Assembly: GCA_038380435.1 (NCBI GenBank)
Contig: JAWZYU010000034.1
Coordinates: 19,323,404-19,387,403 of the forward strand
Direction of reading: 5' to 3'
DNA from: Ryuthela nishihirai
Taxonomy: Eukaryota > Arthropoda > Arachnida > Araneae > Heptathelidae
Length of the DNA: 64,000 nucleotides
Positions 18,363 through 29,760 of this stretch are shown here, in pieces. A program made the position numbers and the translations under genes. The notes under the pieces are model-generated. The model did no database searches, was not told the origin of the DNA, and worked only from the letters and a program-made list of their open reading frames with translations. Numbering within the stretch: the stretch's first letter is position 1; each line of letters opens with the position of its first letter.

Positions 18363-18675
18363 AACAATATGCAATATGCTTCAAATGCTTCTTTTTCGTT
18401 GTGAGTTCTTCTGGAGGATTCTCAATAAGATTCAGATTCTGGCGAAACATCATTAGTTCCTCATTGCTCATCTCTTTCTTGGGTTCTCTCATCAGTTTTG
18501 AACATCGTCGGCTCTCACTTCTTCCATTTTGTCTTCTTTTCCAAGTGAACTGATTGTTCAGCTACCTTTAAGTGATAACACATTACAGTAAAGCATTTGA
18601 TGTAGACGAATTTGGGAAGCGCCATTTCCCATCAGGTATTTATGTTACGTCGATAAACATCATTCCAAACTTCTG

Positions 18676-19436
18676 TGGGGGCAGGGCTGGCTCAGTCGGT
18701 AGCGCGGCAGGCTGGTAATCTCTAGTTGGGTTGGGTTGTTTTACCTCTGAGAGGCACTTTTTTGCACACCATGGGCTAAATGGCCAGGTCACAAGGACCC
18801 CGAAGGCTCAGAGAAGGTTGGGGGAGTGGACCCATTGGAACAGCTGTTGGGAAACAGATGGTAGCCTCCCGTCAATGCCATCCAGCGTGTTCTTTAACGT
18901 GCACAGGGTATGGCTCTCCACACACGAGGCCATGGCTTAACGTCCCATCCGACGGACGACGGCCTTTCCAAGCCCATCGGTGTCCCCTACTGACCGTGGG
19001 CAGGGCGGGGAATTTTACGGAGAGAAATCTCAACGCTGACCCAGCTGGGACTCGAACCTGGGAACTACAGATTACGAGCCTGACCCGCCACTGACTGAGC
19101 CACCCCCGCCCCTGTAATCTGTAGTTCCCAGGTTCGAGTCCCAACTGGGTCAGCGTTGAGACATATATCCGTAAAACTACCCGCCCTGCCCACGGTCAGT
19201 AGGGGACACCGATGGGCTTGGAAAGGTCACCGTCCGTCGGATGGGACGTTAAGCCGTCGCCCAGTGTGCGGGAGAGCCATACCCTGTGCACGTTAAAGAA
19301 CACGCTGGATGGCCTTTCGGAAGGCTACCAACAGTTGTTCCAGTGGGTCCCCAATCTTCTCTGAGCTTTTGGGGTCCATGTGACCTGGCCATTTAGCCCA
19401 TGGTGTGCAAAAAAGTGCCGTTCAGAGGTAAAACAA
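18676..19436 (+). mobile_element. SINE copy H-plus, split by another SINE
   Basis: The outer element is flanked by CCAAACTTCTG at 18665-18675 and 19437-19447. Its head (18676-18727) is interrupted within the anticodon/B-box interval by copy H-minus and resumes at 19114. The core and one shortened module follow. Confidence 0.88.
18728..19113 (-). mobile_element. SINE copy H-minus, one module, nested in H-plus
   Basis: Flanked by gtaatctctagtt (18715-18727) and gtaatctgtagtt (19114-19126), the duplicated target inside the other SINE's head. A complete one-module element in the opposite orientation. Confidence 0.9.
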
Positions 19437-19566
19437 CCAAACTTCTGCGATGTTTGCTCGCAGCCCTAAAACCAAATGATTTTATCCCCATTCACTTGTG
19501 GAAGTTTGACATCCTTTGTTTACAGTGAAGACTAGAAATTGTTGCAAATAATATTGTGGTACAAAC

Positions 19567-19693
19567 CTTTTCCCATTGACCTAAGTTGTTAAGGTTTACT
19601 ACTTCCAATTCCACGTAACGCAGTGTGCCATCAGGATTGAACTCAATACCGGGTCGACCTCCTTTGCCACGGATTTTGACGCTTCGCAGATAC
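19567..19693 (-). CDS. Nmdar2: Nmdar2 exon, linker into ligand-binding domain
   Basis: Seen: 127 bp between an acceptor (ttttag at 19694-19699) and a donor (AAG|gtttgt at 19567/19566). It is too short to show as a free-standing long ORF. Reading starts with one base that completes the Arg codon of the exon at 29454, then 42 codons follow: YLRSVKIRGKGG, then RPGIEFNPDGTLRYVELEV, ending NLGQWEK. Known: GluN2 proteins have the same succession here, a FxVxV-type strand, a G-rich turn, a long beta strand and then W-E-K just before the ligand-binding lobe. The exon ends at a codon boundary and joins in phase to the exon at 15633. A SINE pair ends about 120 bp downstream in transcript terms (19436). 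Confidence 0.87.
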
Positions 19694-19903
19694 CTAAAAG
19701 AAAGAATTATTGAGCACGTTAATGTAAAGATTTCTGTGATGAAACATCATTTTGTATTTCTATGTGGAAAAATATGTATCTGATAGATACCTGTAGTTAT
19801 ATTTTGAAACTCATACACCATTTGATGATATGTGATTTTTTTAAAAAATAAAAGCATTTTTCTTTAGGGATATTCTGTGAATACTATCAATAACACTTTT
19901 GAG

Positions 19904-20629
19904 TTGGGTTGGGTTGTTTTACCTCTGAGCGGAACTTTTTTGCATACCATGGGCTAAATGGCCAGGTCACATGGACCACGAAGGTTCAGAGATGGTTGGG
20001 GGAGGGGATCCACTGGAACAGCTGTTGGGAGACAGATGGTAGTCTCACGTCAAGGCCATCCAGCGTGTTCTTTAACGTTGGGTTGTTTTACCTCTGAGCG
20101 GCACTTTTTTGCACACCATGTGCTAAATGGCCAGGTCACATGGACCCCGAAGGCTCAGAGAAAGTTGGGGGAGGGGACCCACTGGAACAGCTGTTGGGAG
20201 ACAGATGGTAGCCTCCCGTCAAGGCCATTCAGCGTGTTCTTTAACGTTGGGTTGTTTTACCTCTGAGCGGCACTTTTTTGCACACCATGGGCTAAATGGC
20301 CAGGTCACATGGACCACGAAGGTTCAGAGAAGGTTGGGGGAGGGGACCCACTGGAACAGCTGTTGGGAGACAGATGGTAGCCTCCCGTCAAGGCCATCCA
20401 GCGTGTTCTTTAACGTGCACAGGGTACGGCTCTCCCGCACACGGAGTCACGGATTAACGTCCCATCCGACGGACGGCGGCCTTTCCAAGCCCATCGGTGT
20501 CCCCCTACTGACCGTGGGCAGGACGGGGAATTTTGCGGAGCTAAATCTCAACGCTGACCCAGCTGGGACTCGAACCTGGGAACTACAGATTACGAGCCTG
20601 GCGCACTACCGACTGAGCCACCCCCGCCC
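19904..20629 (-). mobile_element. SINE copy I, three modules
   Basis: Three modules starting near 19904, 20077 and 20246, then core and head to 20629. I see no clean target duplication. Confidence 0.88.
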
Positions 20630-20901
20630 AACAGATATATTAGTATGCTGCCTATTTTTGGATTTAAGTAAAACTTTCGATAACTAGGGAAGCCACATAA
20701 GGATTAATATTAGAGAACACATCCCTGATACTTTCAACTTTATTTCAATAACTGTTACATTAAAAAGGAAAAAAATCTATATGAGATTACTTAGAACTGC
20801 ACAATACGTATAATTAGCGAATTTTCAGCACTTTGTTATTCTTGATATATATATAATTTAATGAATTATCAGATATTAATTCTACAGGATATAAGTTTCC
20901 A

Positions 20902-21353
20902 CAGTCTCTCATAAAAATATCCGAACAGTATGGTTGATTACAGAATTCAGGAAAAATATCTCGCAACGATTTTTTTTAGAAATAGTTGCGAGATATTTTT
21001 TCTGAATTCTGTAATCAACCATAGTGTTCGGATTTTTTTTAATATATATAATGCGTATGAATATATAATGCAATGAATATGGAGCGTGTGCAGTTACCGT
21101 TCACAGCAAACTGGAGCGGTTGCGGTTAATGTACATAGCACATTGGATCGTGTGAGCTCAGAAAGACCTGGATCGTGTGGGCTCACTCATGGAAATATTG
21201 AGCATGTGCAGTTGCTCCAGATATTTTTCCTGAATTCTGTAATTACGTGACACGAAGGTTGCCAGATCACTAATTTCTAAAAAAAATCGTTACCAGATAT
21301 TTTTTCTGAATTCTGTAATCAACCATAGTGTTCGGATTTTTTTTTAGTGACTG
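20902..21353. mobile_element. Third large copy of the palindromic DNA element (452 bp)
   Basis: Right end ...ttcggattttttttttagtgactg before TA (21354). The left end cagtctctcataaaaatatc is diverged. It shares with the 529 element the internal gagcgtgtgcagttaccgtt, the ggatcgtgtgagct motif and the ctggcaac/gttgccag hairpins. Confidence 0.72.
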
Positions 21354-21664
21354 TACATGCCCGTGACATTATGCCGCTAAATTGCAATTATAAATTGGAA
21401 ACAGTGATTCATATTCCACACTTTAATTGCAAGTTATCAATATAATATCATCGGCAATCTCAACAGCAAATAAAATGTTTAAAGAACAAATGGATTACTT
21501 TTCTCATTTTTTAAAAAAAAAAGACAATAGTGTCTCTTTCTCGTCTGTCTGTCCGTCGGTAGACATTGAAATATTTTGTGTTTAGAGATAAATTAAAAAA
21601 TATTTTTTGGGTTGGATAGCCATGGAGGATATAATTATTACGATTAGAACTTTCCGAAACCTCC

Positions 21665-22226
21665 TGAGGGGCGGGGGTGGCTCAGTCGGTAGTGCGCCAG
21701 GCTTGTAATCTGCAGTTCCCAGGTTCGAGTCCCAGCCGGGTCAGCGTTGAGATTTATCTCCGCAAAATTCCCCGCCCTGCCCACGGTCAGTAGGGGACAC
21801 CGATGGGCTTGGAAAGGCCGCGTCCGTCGGATGGGACGTTAAACCGTGGCCCCGTGTGCGGGAGAGCCATACCCTGTGCGCGTTAAAGAACACGTTGCAT
21901 GGCCTTGACGGGAGGCTACTATCTGTCTCCCAACAGCTGTTCCAGTGGGTCCCCTCCCTCAACCTTCTCTGAGCCTTCGGGGTCAATGTGACCTGGCCAT
22001 TTAGCCCATGGTGTGTAAAAAAGTGCTGCTCAGAGATAAAACAACCTAACGTTAAAGAACACCCTGGATGGCCTTGACGGGAGGCTACTATCTGTCTCCC
22101 AACAGCTGTTCCAGTGGGTCCCCTTCTCTAATCTTCTCTGAGCCTGCGGGGTTCATGTGACCTGGCCATTTAGCCCATTTGTGCGCAAAAAAGTGCCGCT
22201 CATAGGTAAAACAACCCAACCCAAAA
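21665..22226 (+). mobile_element. SINE copy J, two modules, 12-bp target duplication
   Basis: TCCGAAACCTCC at 21653-21664 and 22227-22238. Head, core, two modules, and end aacccaacccaaaa. Confidence 0.92.
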
Positions 22227-22238
22227 TCCGAAACCTCC

Positions 22239-22584
22239 CAAAGCTATAATTGCGCCTTCCAACGCTACAAATAGTTGAAAATTCCAAAATTTAAAACAAA
22301 TAATACAAACGATGTATTTATATAAGAAATTTTAAATTTAGTTGGTGGAATATGAAGGTTACCAAGTTCATTGAGAGCAATGACTTGACCCTTTACCTCC
22401 AGGGGTGAGGGGTAGAAAATACAACTCTCTTTTTTAAAGTGCAATTTTTTCAAATATATAGTAGTTTTAATTTATATGGTTAGAGATCATTAAATCTGGA
22501 AACGGCGAAACGTTTAACGAATGTTGCCAGTGATTTGTTACCAGTGACGTATAGCAATAAAACCATGTCTCATCACCTGTATGT
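22239..22584. other. Intronic sequence, nothing recognised
   Basis: AT-rich and unique. The 62-codon minus frame here has no family signature. Confidence 0.5.
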
Positions 22585-23583
22585 GTCCCAGCTGGGTCAG
22601 CGTTGAGATTTATCTCCGCAAAATTCCCCGCCCTGCCCACGGTCAGTAGGGGACACCGATGGACTTGGAAAAGCCGCCGTCCGTCGGATGGGATGTTAGG
22701 CCGTGGCCCCTTGTGCGGGAGAGCCATACCATGTGAACGTTAAAGAACACGCTGGATGGCCCTGACGGGAGGCTACCATCTGTCTCCCAACAGCTGTTCC
22801 AGTGGGTCCCCTCCCCCTACCTTCTCTGAGCCTTCGGGGTCCATGTGACCTGGCCATTTAACCCATGGTATGCAAAAAAGAGCTGCTCAGAGGTAAAACA
22901 ACCCAACATTAAAGAACACGCTGGATGGCCTTGACGGGAGGCTACCATCTGTCTCCCAACAGCTGTTCCAGTGGGTCCCGTCCCCCAACCTTCTCTGAGC
23001 CTTCGGGTTCCATGTGAACTGGCCGTTTAGCCCATGGTTGCTAAAACGTGCCGCTCAGAGGTAAAACAACCCAACGTTAAAGAACACACTGGATGGCTTT
23101 GACATGAGGCTATCATCTGTCTCCCAACAGCTGTTCCAGTGGGTCCCCTCTCCCAAAATTCTCTGAGCCTTCGGGCCCTTGTGACCTGGCCATTTAGCCC
23201 ATTGTGTGCAAAAAAGTGCCGCTCAGAGGTAAAACAACCCAACGTTAAAGAACACGCTGGATGGCCTTGGCGGGAGGCTACCATCTGTCTCCCAACAGCT
23301 GTTCCAGTGGGTCCCCTCCCAAAATTCTCTGAGCCTTCGGGGCCCTTGTGACCTGGCCATTTAGCCCATTGTGTGCAAAAAAAGTGCCTCTCAGAGGTAA
23401 AACAACCCGACGTTAAAGAACACACTGGATGGCCTTGACGGGAGGCTACCATCTGTCTCCCAACAGCTGTTCCAGTGGGTCCCCTCCCCCAACCTTGTCT
23501 GAGATTTCGGGGTCCATGTGACCTGGCCATTTAGCCCATTGTGTGCAAAAAAAGTGCCGCTCAGAGGTAAAACAACCCAACAC
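22585..23583 (+). mobile_element. SINE copy K, five modules, head truncated before the B box
   Basis: Starts at gtcccagctgggtcagcgtt, so the A and B boxes are missing (a 5'-truncated insertion). Five modules follow to 23583. Adjacent modules share private changes such as tcccaaaattctctgag. Confidence 0.9.
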
Positions 23584-24138
23584 AAAGTCCCAGACTGTAT
23601 CCTGCAAGAGACATTCTCAAGTGCACAGGGCGTGATCTCTCCCCCGCACTTGAGTGAAAAATAATTTTTGTATATTTCATCCATTCGATTGCATCACTTG
23701 ATCCCCCCCCCCCCACCCATATTATTTTCTAGATGACAATATCATGATATCATGATATATGAGCATGTAATCATCGCTGGTCAGTGGCGGACAATGAAGA
23801 AGAAAATCGAGGCGCTAGCTTCCTCTAGATCCAGAAGATGAACGGGGAAAAATTGATTTACATTTACGTCTCTTACTAAATGCTTTATGTTTACTCTCGT
23901 GTTTGCACAAATCTTCGATCAGATGGATTAAAATACCTCAGGATCATCACAAAACGATCAAGAGACAATATGTATTTGGTCATTTGATTTTCCAAAGTGG
24001 GATTATCAAAACAATAATCTTTTAAACGAGGGAGTTCAGCAGCAATTTTAAAATTTCAAAGGGTTCCGATCCTACCGCAAAAATTTCTGTTTCCATGAGC
24101 AATGCAGGTCTTTGATTCATTAGTGATTGGGTTGGACC
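23584..24138. other. Intronic sequence with a poly-C run
   Basis: A run of 13 Cs near 23703-23715. cagtggcggacaatgaag near 23781 resembles a DNA-transposon end but stands alone. Confidence 0.45.
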
Positions 24139-26447
24139 ATGAAATATCACTAAAATCACTCACTCTATCATCACTTTGTAAAGTTGGAAAATCCTTTCTG
24201 TTTAAAATGAAATATCATTAAAATCACGTCCTCTATCATCACCTTTTAGGGTTAGAAAATCCTTCCTGCTGAAAAATGAAATATCAATTAAATCACGTTC
24301 TCTATCATCACTTCGTAGGGTAGGAAAATCCTTCCAGCTGAAAAATGAAATATCACTAAAATCACGTCCTCTCTCATCACTTTGTAGGGTTGAAAAATCC
24401 TTTCTGTGTAAAATGAAATGTCACTAAAATCACGTCTTCTATCATCATTTTGTAGGGTTGAAAAATACTTTCTGTTTAAAATGAAATGTCACTAAAATCA
24501 TGTCCCCTATCATCACTTTGTAGGGTTGGAAAATCCATTCAGTTTAAAATGAAATGTCACTAAAATCACGTCTTCTATCATCACTTTGTAGGGTTGGAAA
24601 ATCCTTTCTGTCTAAAATGAAATGTCACTAAAATCACGTCTTCTATCATCACCTTCGTAGGGTGGGAAAATCCTTCCTGCTTTAAAATGAAATATCACTA
24701 AAATCACGTCCTCTATCATCACTTTGTAGGGTTGGAAAATCCTTTCTGTTTAAAATGAAATGTCACTAAAATCACGTCTTCTATCATCACTTTGTAGGGT
24801 TGGAAAATCCTTTCTGTCTAAAATGAAATGTCACTAAAATCACGTCTTCTATCATCACTTCGTAGGGTGGGAAAATCCTTCCTGCTAAAAAAAAAATGAA
24901 CTAAAATCACGTCCTCTATCATCACTTTGTAGGGTTGGAAAATCCTTTCTGTTTAAAATGAAATGTCACTAAAATCACGTCTTCTATCATCACTTTGTAG
25001 GGTTGGGAAATCCTTTCTGTCTAAAATGAAATGTCACTAAAATCACGTCTTCTATCATCACTTTGTAGGGTTGGAAAATCCGTCTTGCTGAAAAATGAAA
25101 TATCACTAAAATCACGTCCTCTATCATCACTTTTTAGGGTTGGAAAATCCTTTCTGTTTAAAATGAAATGTCACTAAAATCACGTCTATCATCACTTCGT
25201 AGGTTTGGGAAATACTTTCTGTTTAAAATGAAATGTCACTGAAATCACGTCTTCTATCATCACTTCGTAGGGTGGGAAAATCCTTCCTGCTAAAAAATGA
25301 AATATCACTAAAATCACGTCCTCTATCATCACTTTCTAGGGTTGGAAAATCCTTTCTGTTTAAAATGAAATGTCACTAAAATCACGTTTTCTATCATCAC
25401 TTTGTAGGGTTGGAAAATCCTTTCTGTCTGAAATGAAATGTCACTAAAATCACGTCTTCTATCATCACTTTGTAGGGTTGGAAAATCCTTCTTGATGAAA
25501 AATGAAATATCACTAAAATCACGTCCTCTATCATCACTTTGTACGTTTGGAAAATCCTTCCTGCTTTAAAATGAAATATCACTAAAATCACGTCCTCTAT
25601 CATCACTTTGTACGTTTGGAAAATCCTTCCTGCTTTAAAATGAAATATCACTAAAATCACGTCCTCTATCATCACTTTGTAGGGTTGGAAAATCCTTCTT
25701 GCTGAAAAATGAAATATCAATAAAATAATGTCATCAATCATCACCTTTTAGTGTTGGAAAATCCTTCCTGCTTTAAAATGAAATATCACGAAAATCACGT
25801 CCTCTATCATCACTTTGTAGGGTTGGAAAATCCTTCCTGCTGAAAAATGAAATATCACGAAAATCACGTCCTCTATCATCACTTTGTAGGGTTGGAAAAT
25901 CCTTCCTGCTTTAAAATGAAATATCACGAAAATCACGTCCTCTATCATCACTTTGTAGGGTTGGAAAATCCTTCCTGCTGAAAAATGAAATATCACGAAA
26001 ATCACGTCCTCTATCACCACTTTGTAAGGTTGGAAAATCCTTCCTGCTGAAAAATGAAATATCACTAAAATCACGTCCTCTATCATCATTTTGTAGGGTT
26101 GGAAAATCCTTCCTGCTGAAAAATGAAATATCACGAAAATCACGTCCTCTATCATCACTTTGTAGGGTTGGAAAATCCTTCCTGCTGAAAAATGAAATAT
26201 CACGAAAATCACGTCCTCTATCATCACTTTGTACGTTTGGAAAATCCTTCCTGCTTTAGAATGAAATATCACTAAAATCACGTCCTCTATCATCACTTTG
26301 TAGGGTTGGAAAATCCTTCTTGCTGAAAAATGAAATATCAATAAAATAATGTCATATATCATCACCTTTTAGTGTTGGAAAATCCTTCCTGCTTTAAAAT
26401 GAAATATACCTAAAATCACGTCCTCTATCATCACTTTGTAGGGTTGG
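24139..26447. repeat. 69-bp tandem satellite, about 33 units
   Basis: The unit reads aaaatgaaatatcactaaaa, tcacgtcctctatcatcact, ttgtagggttggaaaatcct, tcctgctga. Two unit types alternate: a 68-bp type (tgtcactaaa... cttctatc... tttctgtct) mainly left of 25,450 and a 69-bp type to the right. The 69-bp type is open on the minus strand as a 23-residue repeat (MIEDVILVIFHFSAGRIFQP); the mixed part is not, which argues against coding. Confidence 0.92.
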
Positions 26448-26471
26448 AAGGAGAGGAAGCTTTTTGGAGGG

Positions 26472-27589
26472 GTTGGGTTGATTTGTTTTACTTCTGAGCG
26501 GCACTTTTTTGAACACCATGGGCTAAATGGCCAGGTCACATGGACCCCGAAGGCTCAGAGAAGGTTGGGGTTGGGGACCAACTGGAACAGCTGTTGGGAG
26601 ACAGATGGTAGCCTCCCGTCAAGGTAATCCAGCGTGTTCTTTAACATTGGGTTGTTTTACCTCTGAGAGGCACTTTTTTGCACACCATGGGCGAAATGGC
26701 CAGGTCACAAGGACCCCGAAGGTTCAGAGAAGGTTCTGGGAGGAGACCCACTGGAACGACTGTTGGGAGACAGATGGTAGCCTCCCGTGAAAGCCATCCA
26801 GCCTGTTCTTTAACGTTGATTTGTTTTACTTCTGAGCGGCACTTTTTTGCACACCGTGGGCTAAATGGCCAGGTCACAAGGACCCCGAAGGCTCAGAGAA
26901 GGTTTGGGGAGGGGTTTGGGTGGGTTGTTTTACCTCTGAGAGGCACTTTTTTGCACACCATGGGCAAAATGGCCATGTCACAAGGACCCCGAAGTCTCAG
27001 AGATGGTAGGGGGAGGGGTGGGGTTAATTTGTTTTACCTCTGAGCGGCATTTTTTGCACACCATGGGCTAAATGGCCACGTCACATGGACCTCGAAGGTT
27101 TAGAGAAGATTGGGGGAGGGATTGGTTTCAGTTGTTTCACCACTGAGCGGCACTTTTTTGCACACCATGGGCTAAATGGTCAGGTCACAAGGACCCCGAA
27201 GGCTCAGAGAAGGTTGGGAGAGGAGACCCACAGGAACAACTGTTGGGAGACAGATGGTAGCCTCCCGTCAAGGCCATCCAGCGTGTTCTTTAACGTTGGG
27301 TTGTTTTACCTCTGAGTGGCACTTTTTTGCACACCATTGGCTAAATGGCCAGGTCACAAGGACTCCGAAGGCTCAGAGAAGGTTGGGGGAGGGGACGCAC
27401 TGGAATAGCTGTTGGGAGACAGATGGTAGCCTCCCGTCAAGGTCTTTTAGCGTCATCTTTGACGTGCGCAGGGGATGGTACTCCCGCACACGGAGCCACG
27501 GCTTAACGTCCCATCCGACGGACGGCGGCCTTTTCAAGCCCATCGGTGTCCCCTGCTGACCTTGGGCAGTGCGGGGAATGTGTAGAGAA
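26472..27589 (-). mobile_element. SINE copy L, about seven degenerate modules, head missing
   Basis: Core at about 27580-27460, stopping short of the tRNA head (ggcagtgcggggaatgtg). Some modules are full (169 bp); three between about 26890 and 27125 are shortened to about 100 bp by loss of the cagctgttgggagacagatg half. Confidence 0.85.
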
Positions 27590-28455
27590 TGAAAAGCACT
27601 TTCATTTGTTCTAATACTTTATAAATCTAGAGTTGAGTGATGTCTCATTTAATCATTGTTCACAGAAAGATGCTGATGATGAGATTTCTAATGAGCAATT
27701 TCTTCCAATGTTTCTCTACGTTAAATTTCACAGAAGATTGTTTTTGATTAATAACCAAGATAAATTTATCAGAATTTTAAGTCATTGAAGGGTGAAGTCT
27801 TTCATTGACTAAGCATTTTTTTTTACCAAACCATGTAAAACGTTTCCGGGATAAGAAAGTCCACGTGCACCGCAGCTTCACTTGCGAAGAGAAATAACAG
27901 AACGTATTTGATAAATAGAGCCATCATCCTTCAACTCTGACTAAATCCAAACAACAGCAGTTGCTACAGTAACCGTAGTAAACCCGTCACCACAACCATG
28001 GCAACCACTTCACTGCCAATAGCGGAGTGAGGGTGAAGTTTTCCTTTGAGAGATTAATTTAACATTTTAATGAGTTCTTTAGAAAGGCACAATGAGGAAG
28101 ATGGTTGTCATGGTGAAGTTAACTTGGTGTCTAAAGACAGCTACGTGGATGCAAAGCCATTGAGTACAGCGGGCGATCTCGCTCGTAAGCACAAATGTTT
28201 GGCAAAAATGGGAAAATTAAAATTTTCGTCGCATTAAAAGGAAATATAGGTAATTGAAGCAAATATGGATGGCCGGTGTTGCCATCTAGCAGGTTCCAGC
28301 AGGTTGTCAAACAATCTCCTAAACGGTTGTTAAAGCACAGAAATAAAGGGTTGTACTACTTCGCGGTTTCAATTCATAATGAAGCATCTCAAAGCCAATG
28401 TTAAATAATTGTCTCTGTATAGCTCATTTGGGAACAAGTGTGGAAGGTAAATAAA
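27590..28455. other. Intronic unique sequence, nothing recognised
   Basis: About 870 bp, the longest repeat-free stretch in this intron. No exon with paired splice sites and an open frame was found by eye. Confidence 0.5.
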
Positions 28456-29347
28456 GGGTTGGGTTGTTTTACCTCTGAGCGGCACTTTTTTTTCACACCA
28501 TGGGCTAAATGGCCAGGTCACATGGACCCCGATGGCTCAGAGAAGGTTGGGGGAGGGGACTCACTGGAACAGCTGTTGGGAAACAGTGGTAGCCGCCCGT
28601 CAAGGCCATCCAGCGTGTTCTTTAACGTTGGGTTGTTTTACCTCTGAGCGGCACTTTTTTGCACACCATGGGCTAAATGACCAGGTCACATGGACCCCGA
28701 AGGCTCAGAGAAGGTTGGGGGAGGGGACCCACTGGAACAGCTGTTGGGAAACAGTGGTAGCCGCCCGTCAAGGCCATCCAGCGTGTTCTTTAACGTTGGG
28801 TTGTTTTACCTCGGAGCGGCACTTTTTTTTCACACCATGGGCTAAATGACCAGGTCACATGGACCCCGAAGGCTCAGAGAAGGTTGGGGGAGGGGACCCA
28901 CTGGAACAGCTGTTGGGAAACAGTGATAGCCGCCCGTCAAGGCCATCCAGCGTGTTCTTTAACGTTGGGTTGTTTTACCTCTGAGCGGCACTTTTTTGCA
29001 CACCATGGGCTAAATGACCAGGTCACATGGACCCCGAAGGCTCAGAGAAGGTTGGGGGAGGGGACCCACTGGAACAGCTGTTGGGAGACAGATGGTAGGC
29101 TCCCGTCAAGGCCATCCAGCGTGTTCTTTAGCGTGCACAGGGTATGGCTCTCCCGCACACGGAGTCACGACTTAACGTCCCATCCGACGGACGGCGGCCT
29201 TTCCAAGCCCATCGGTGTCCTCTACTGACCGTGGGCAGGGCGGGGAGTTCTGCGGAGATAAATCGTAACGCTGATCCAGCTGGGACTCGAACCTGGGAAC
29301 TACAGATTACGAGCCTGGCGCGCTACCGACTGAGCCACCCCCGCCCC
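28456..29347 (-). mobile_element. SINE copy M, four modules
   Basis: Modules at about 28456, 28628, 28797 and 28966. Three share a private deletion (gggaaacagtggtagccgcc), so they were duplicated within this copy. Complete core and head to 29347, about 105 bp downstream of the exon end at 29454. Confidence 0.92.
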
Positions 29348-29453
29348 TCAAAAGATGCTGTCAGTGATGTAGAGATTAGAACGTGGGTTTGACAATTTAC
29401 ACGGAAGAAAAGTTAAAAGGGGGAAAAAAAAAACGTGATGAAGTACGTCATAC

Positions 29454-29637
29454 CTGAAGAAATGCTCTCCTTGTTTCCAGCGTATGTCTCCATTGCTGTT
29501 ACAGCTGAGGTTAGGAATCATGGTGACATTGGCGTTGAAGGGATCGCTGGTGAAGAGTTCGAGCCCGTGGCCGTAGATGGTGACGGCTCTTTCGATCTCT
29601 TCGTACATCTTGTTACTTCCCGAGTCGAAATAAATAC
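29454..29637 (-). CDS. Nmdar2: Nmdar2 (GluN2-type NMDA receptor) exon, end of amino-terminal domain
   Basis: Seen: 184 bp open on the minus strand, with a donor (CAG|gtatga at 29454/29453) and a plausible acceptor (tttccgaag at 29639-29638). It encodes about 60 residues including KMYEEIERAVTIYGHGLELF and ends in WKQGEHFF plus two bases of an Arg codon. The next exon supplies the third base, so phases agree. Known: in GluN2 subunits this is the last part of the clamshell amino-terminal domain, followed by a Cys-containing stretch and an aromatic-rich strand leading to the ligand-binding domain. The receptor is a postsynaptic glutamate- and glycine-gated cation channel. The exon sits in a gap between two SINEs, one ending at 29347 and one starting at 29761. 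The acceptor is less certain than the donor, and an in-frame ATG at 29683 is intronic coincidence. Confidence 0.86.
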
Positions 29638-29760
29638 CTTCGGAAATGGAGCAAAAAGAAACCAGTTCATAAACAAATAACAATGTCAGGTCATATGGAG
29701 AATGATATTAATCATAAAACGGTGCAAGATTCATTTACTCTCAGCATTAACGGAGTCGAT

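Larger units (their letters stand above)
15634..19566 (-). other. Nmdar2 intron (3.9 kb) made mostly of SINEs and a foldback element
   Basis: It contains the 322-bp palindromic element, SINE copies in both orientations, and the nested SINE pair at 18676-19436. Opposed SINE copies within one intron could pair in the pre-mRNA (inference). Confidence 0.78.
19694..29453 (-). other. Nmdar2 intron (9.8 kb) with five SINEs, a DNA element and a 69-bp satellite
   Basis: It lies between phase-matched exons. Contents: SINEs at 19904, 21665, 22585, 26472 and 28456, the DNA element at 20902 and the 69-bp array. The rest (20630-20901, 21354-21652, 22239-22584, 23584-24138, 27590-28455) is AT-rich unique sequence in which I see no gene. 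Confidence 0.78.

Noticed and set aside
25748..26365. 205-codon repetitive frame on the minus strand
   Set aside because: It is the 69-bp satellite read through. Neighbouring 68-bp units break the frame, and there is no start or splice context.
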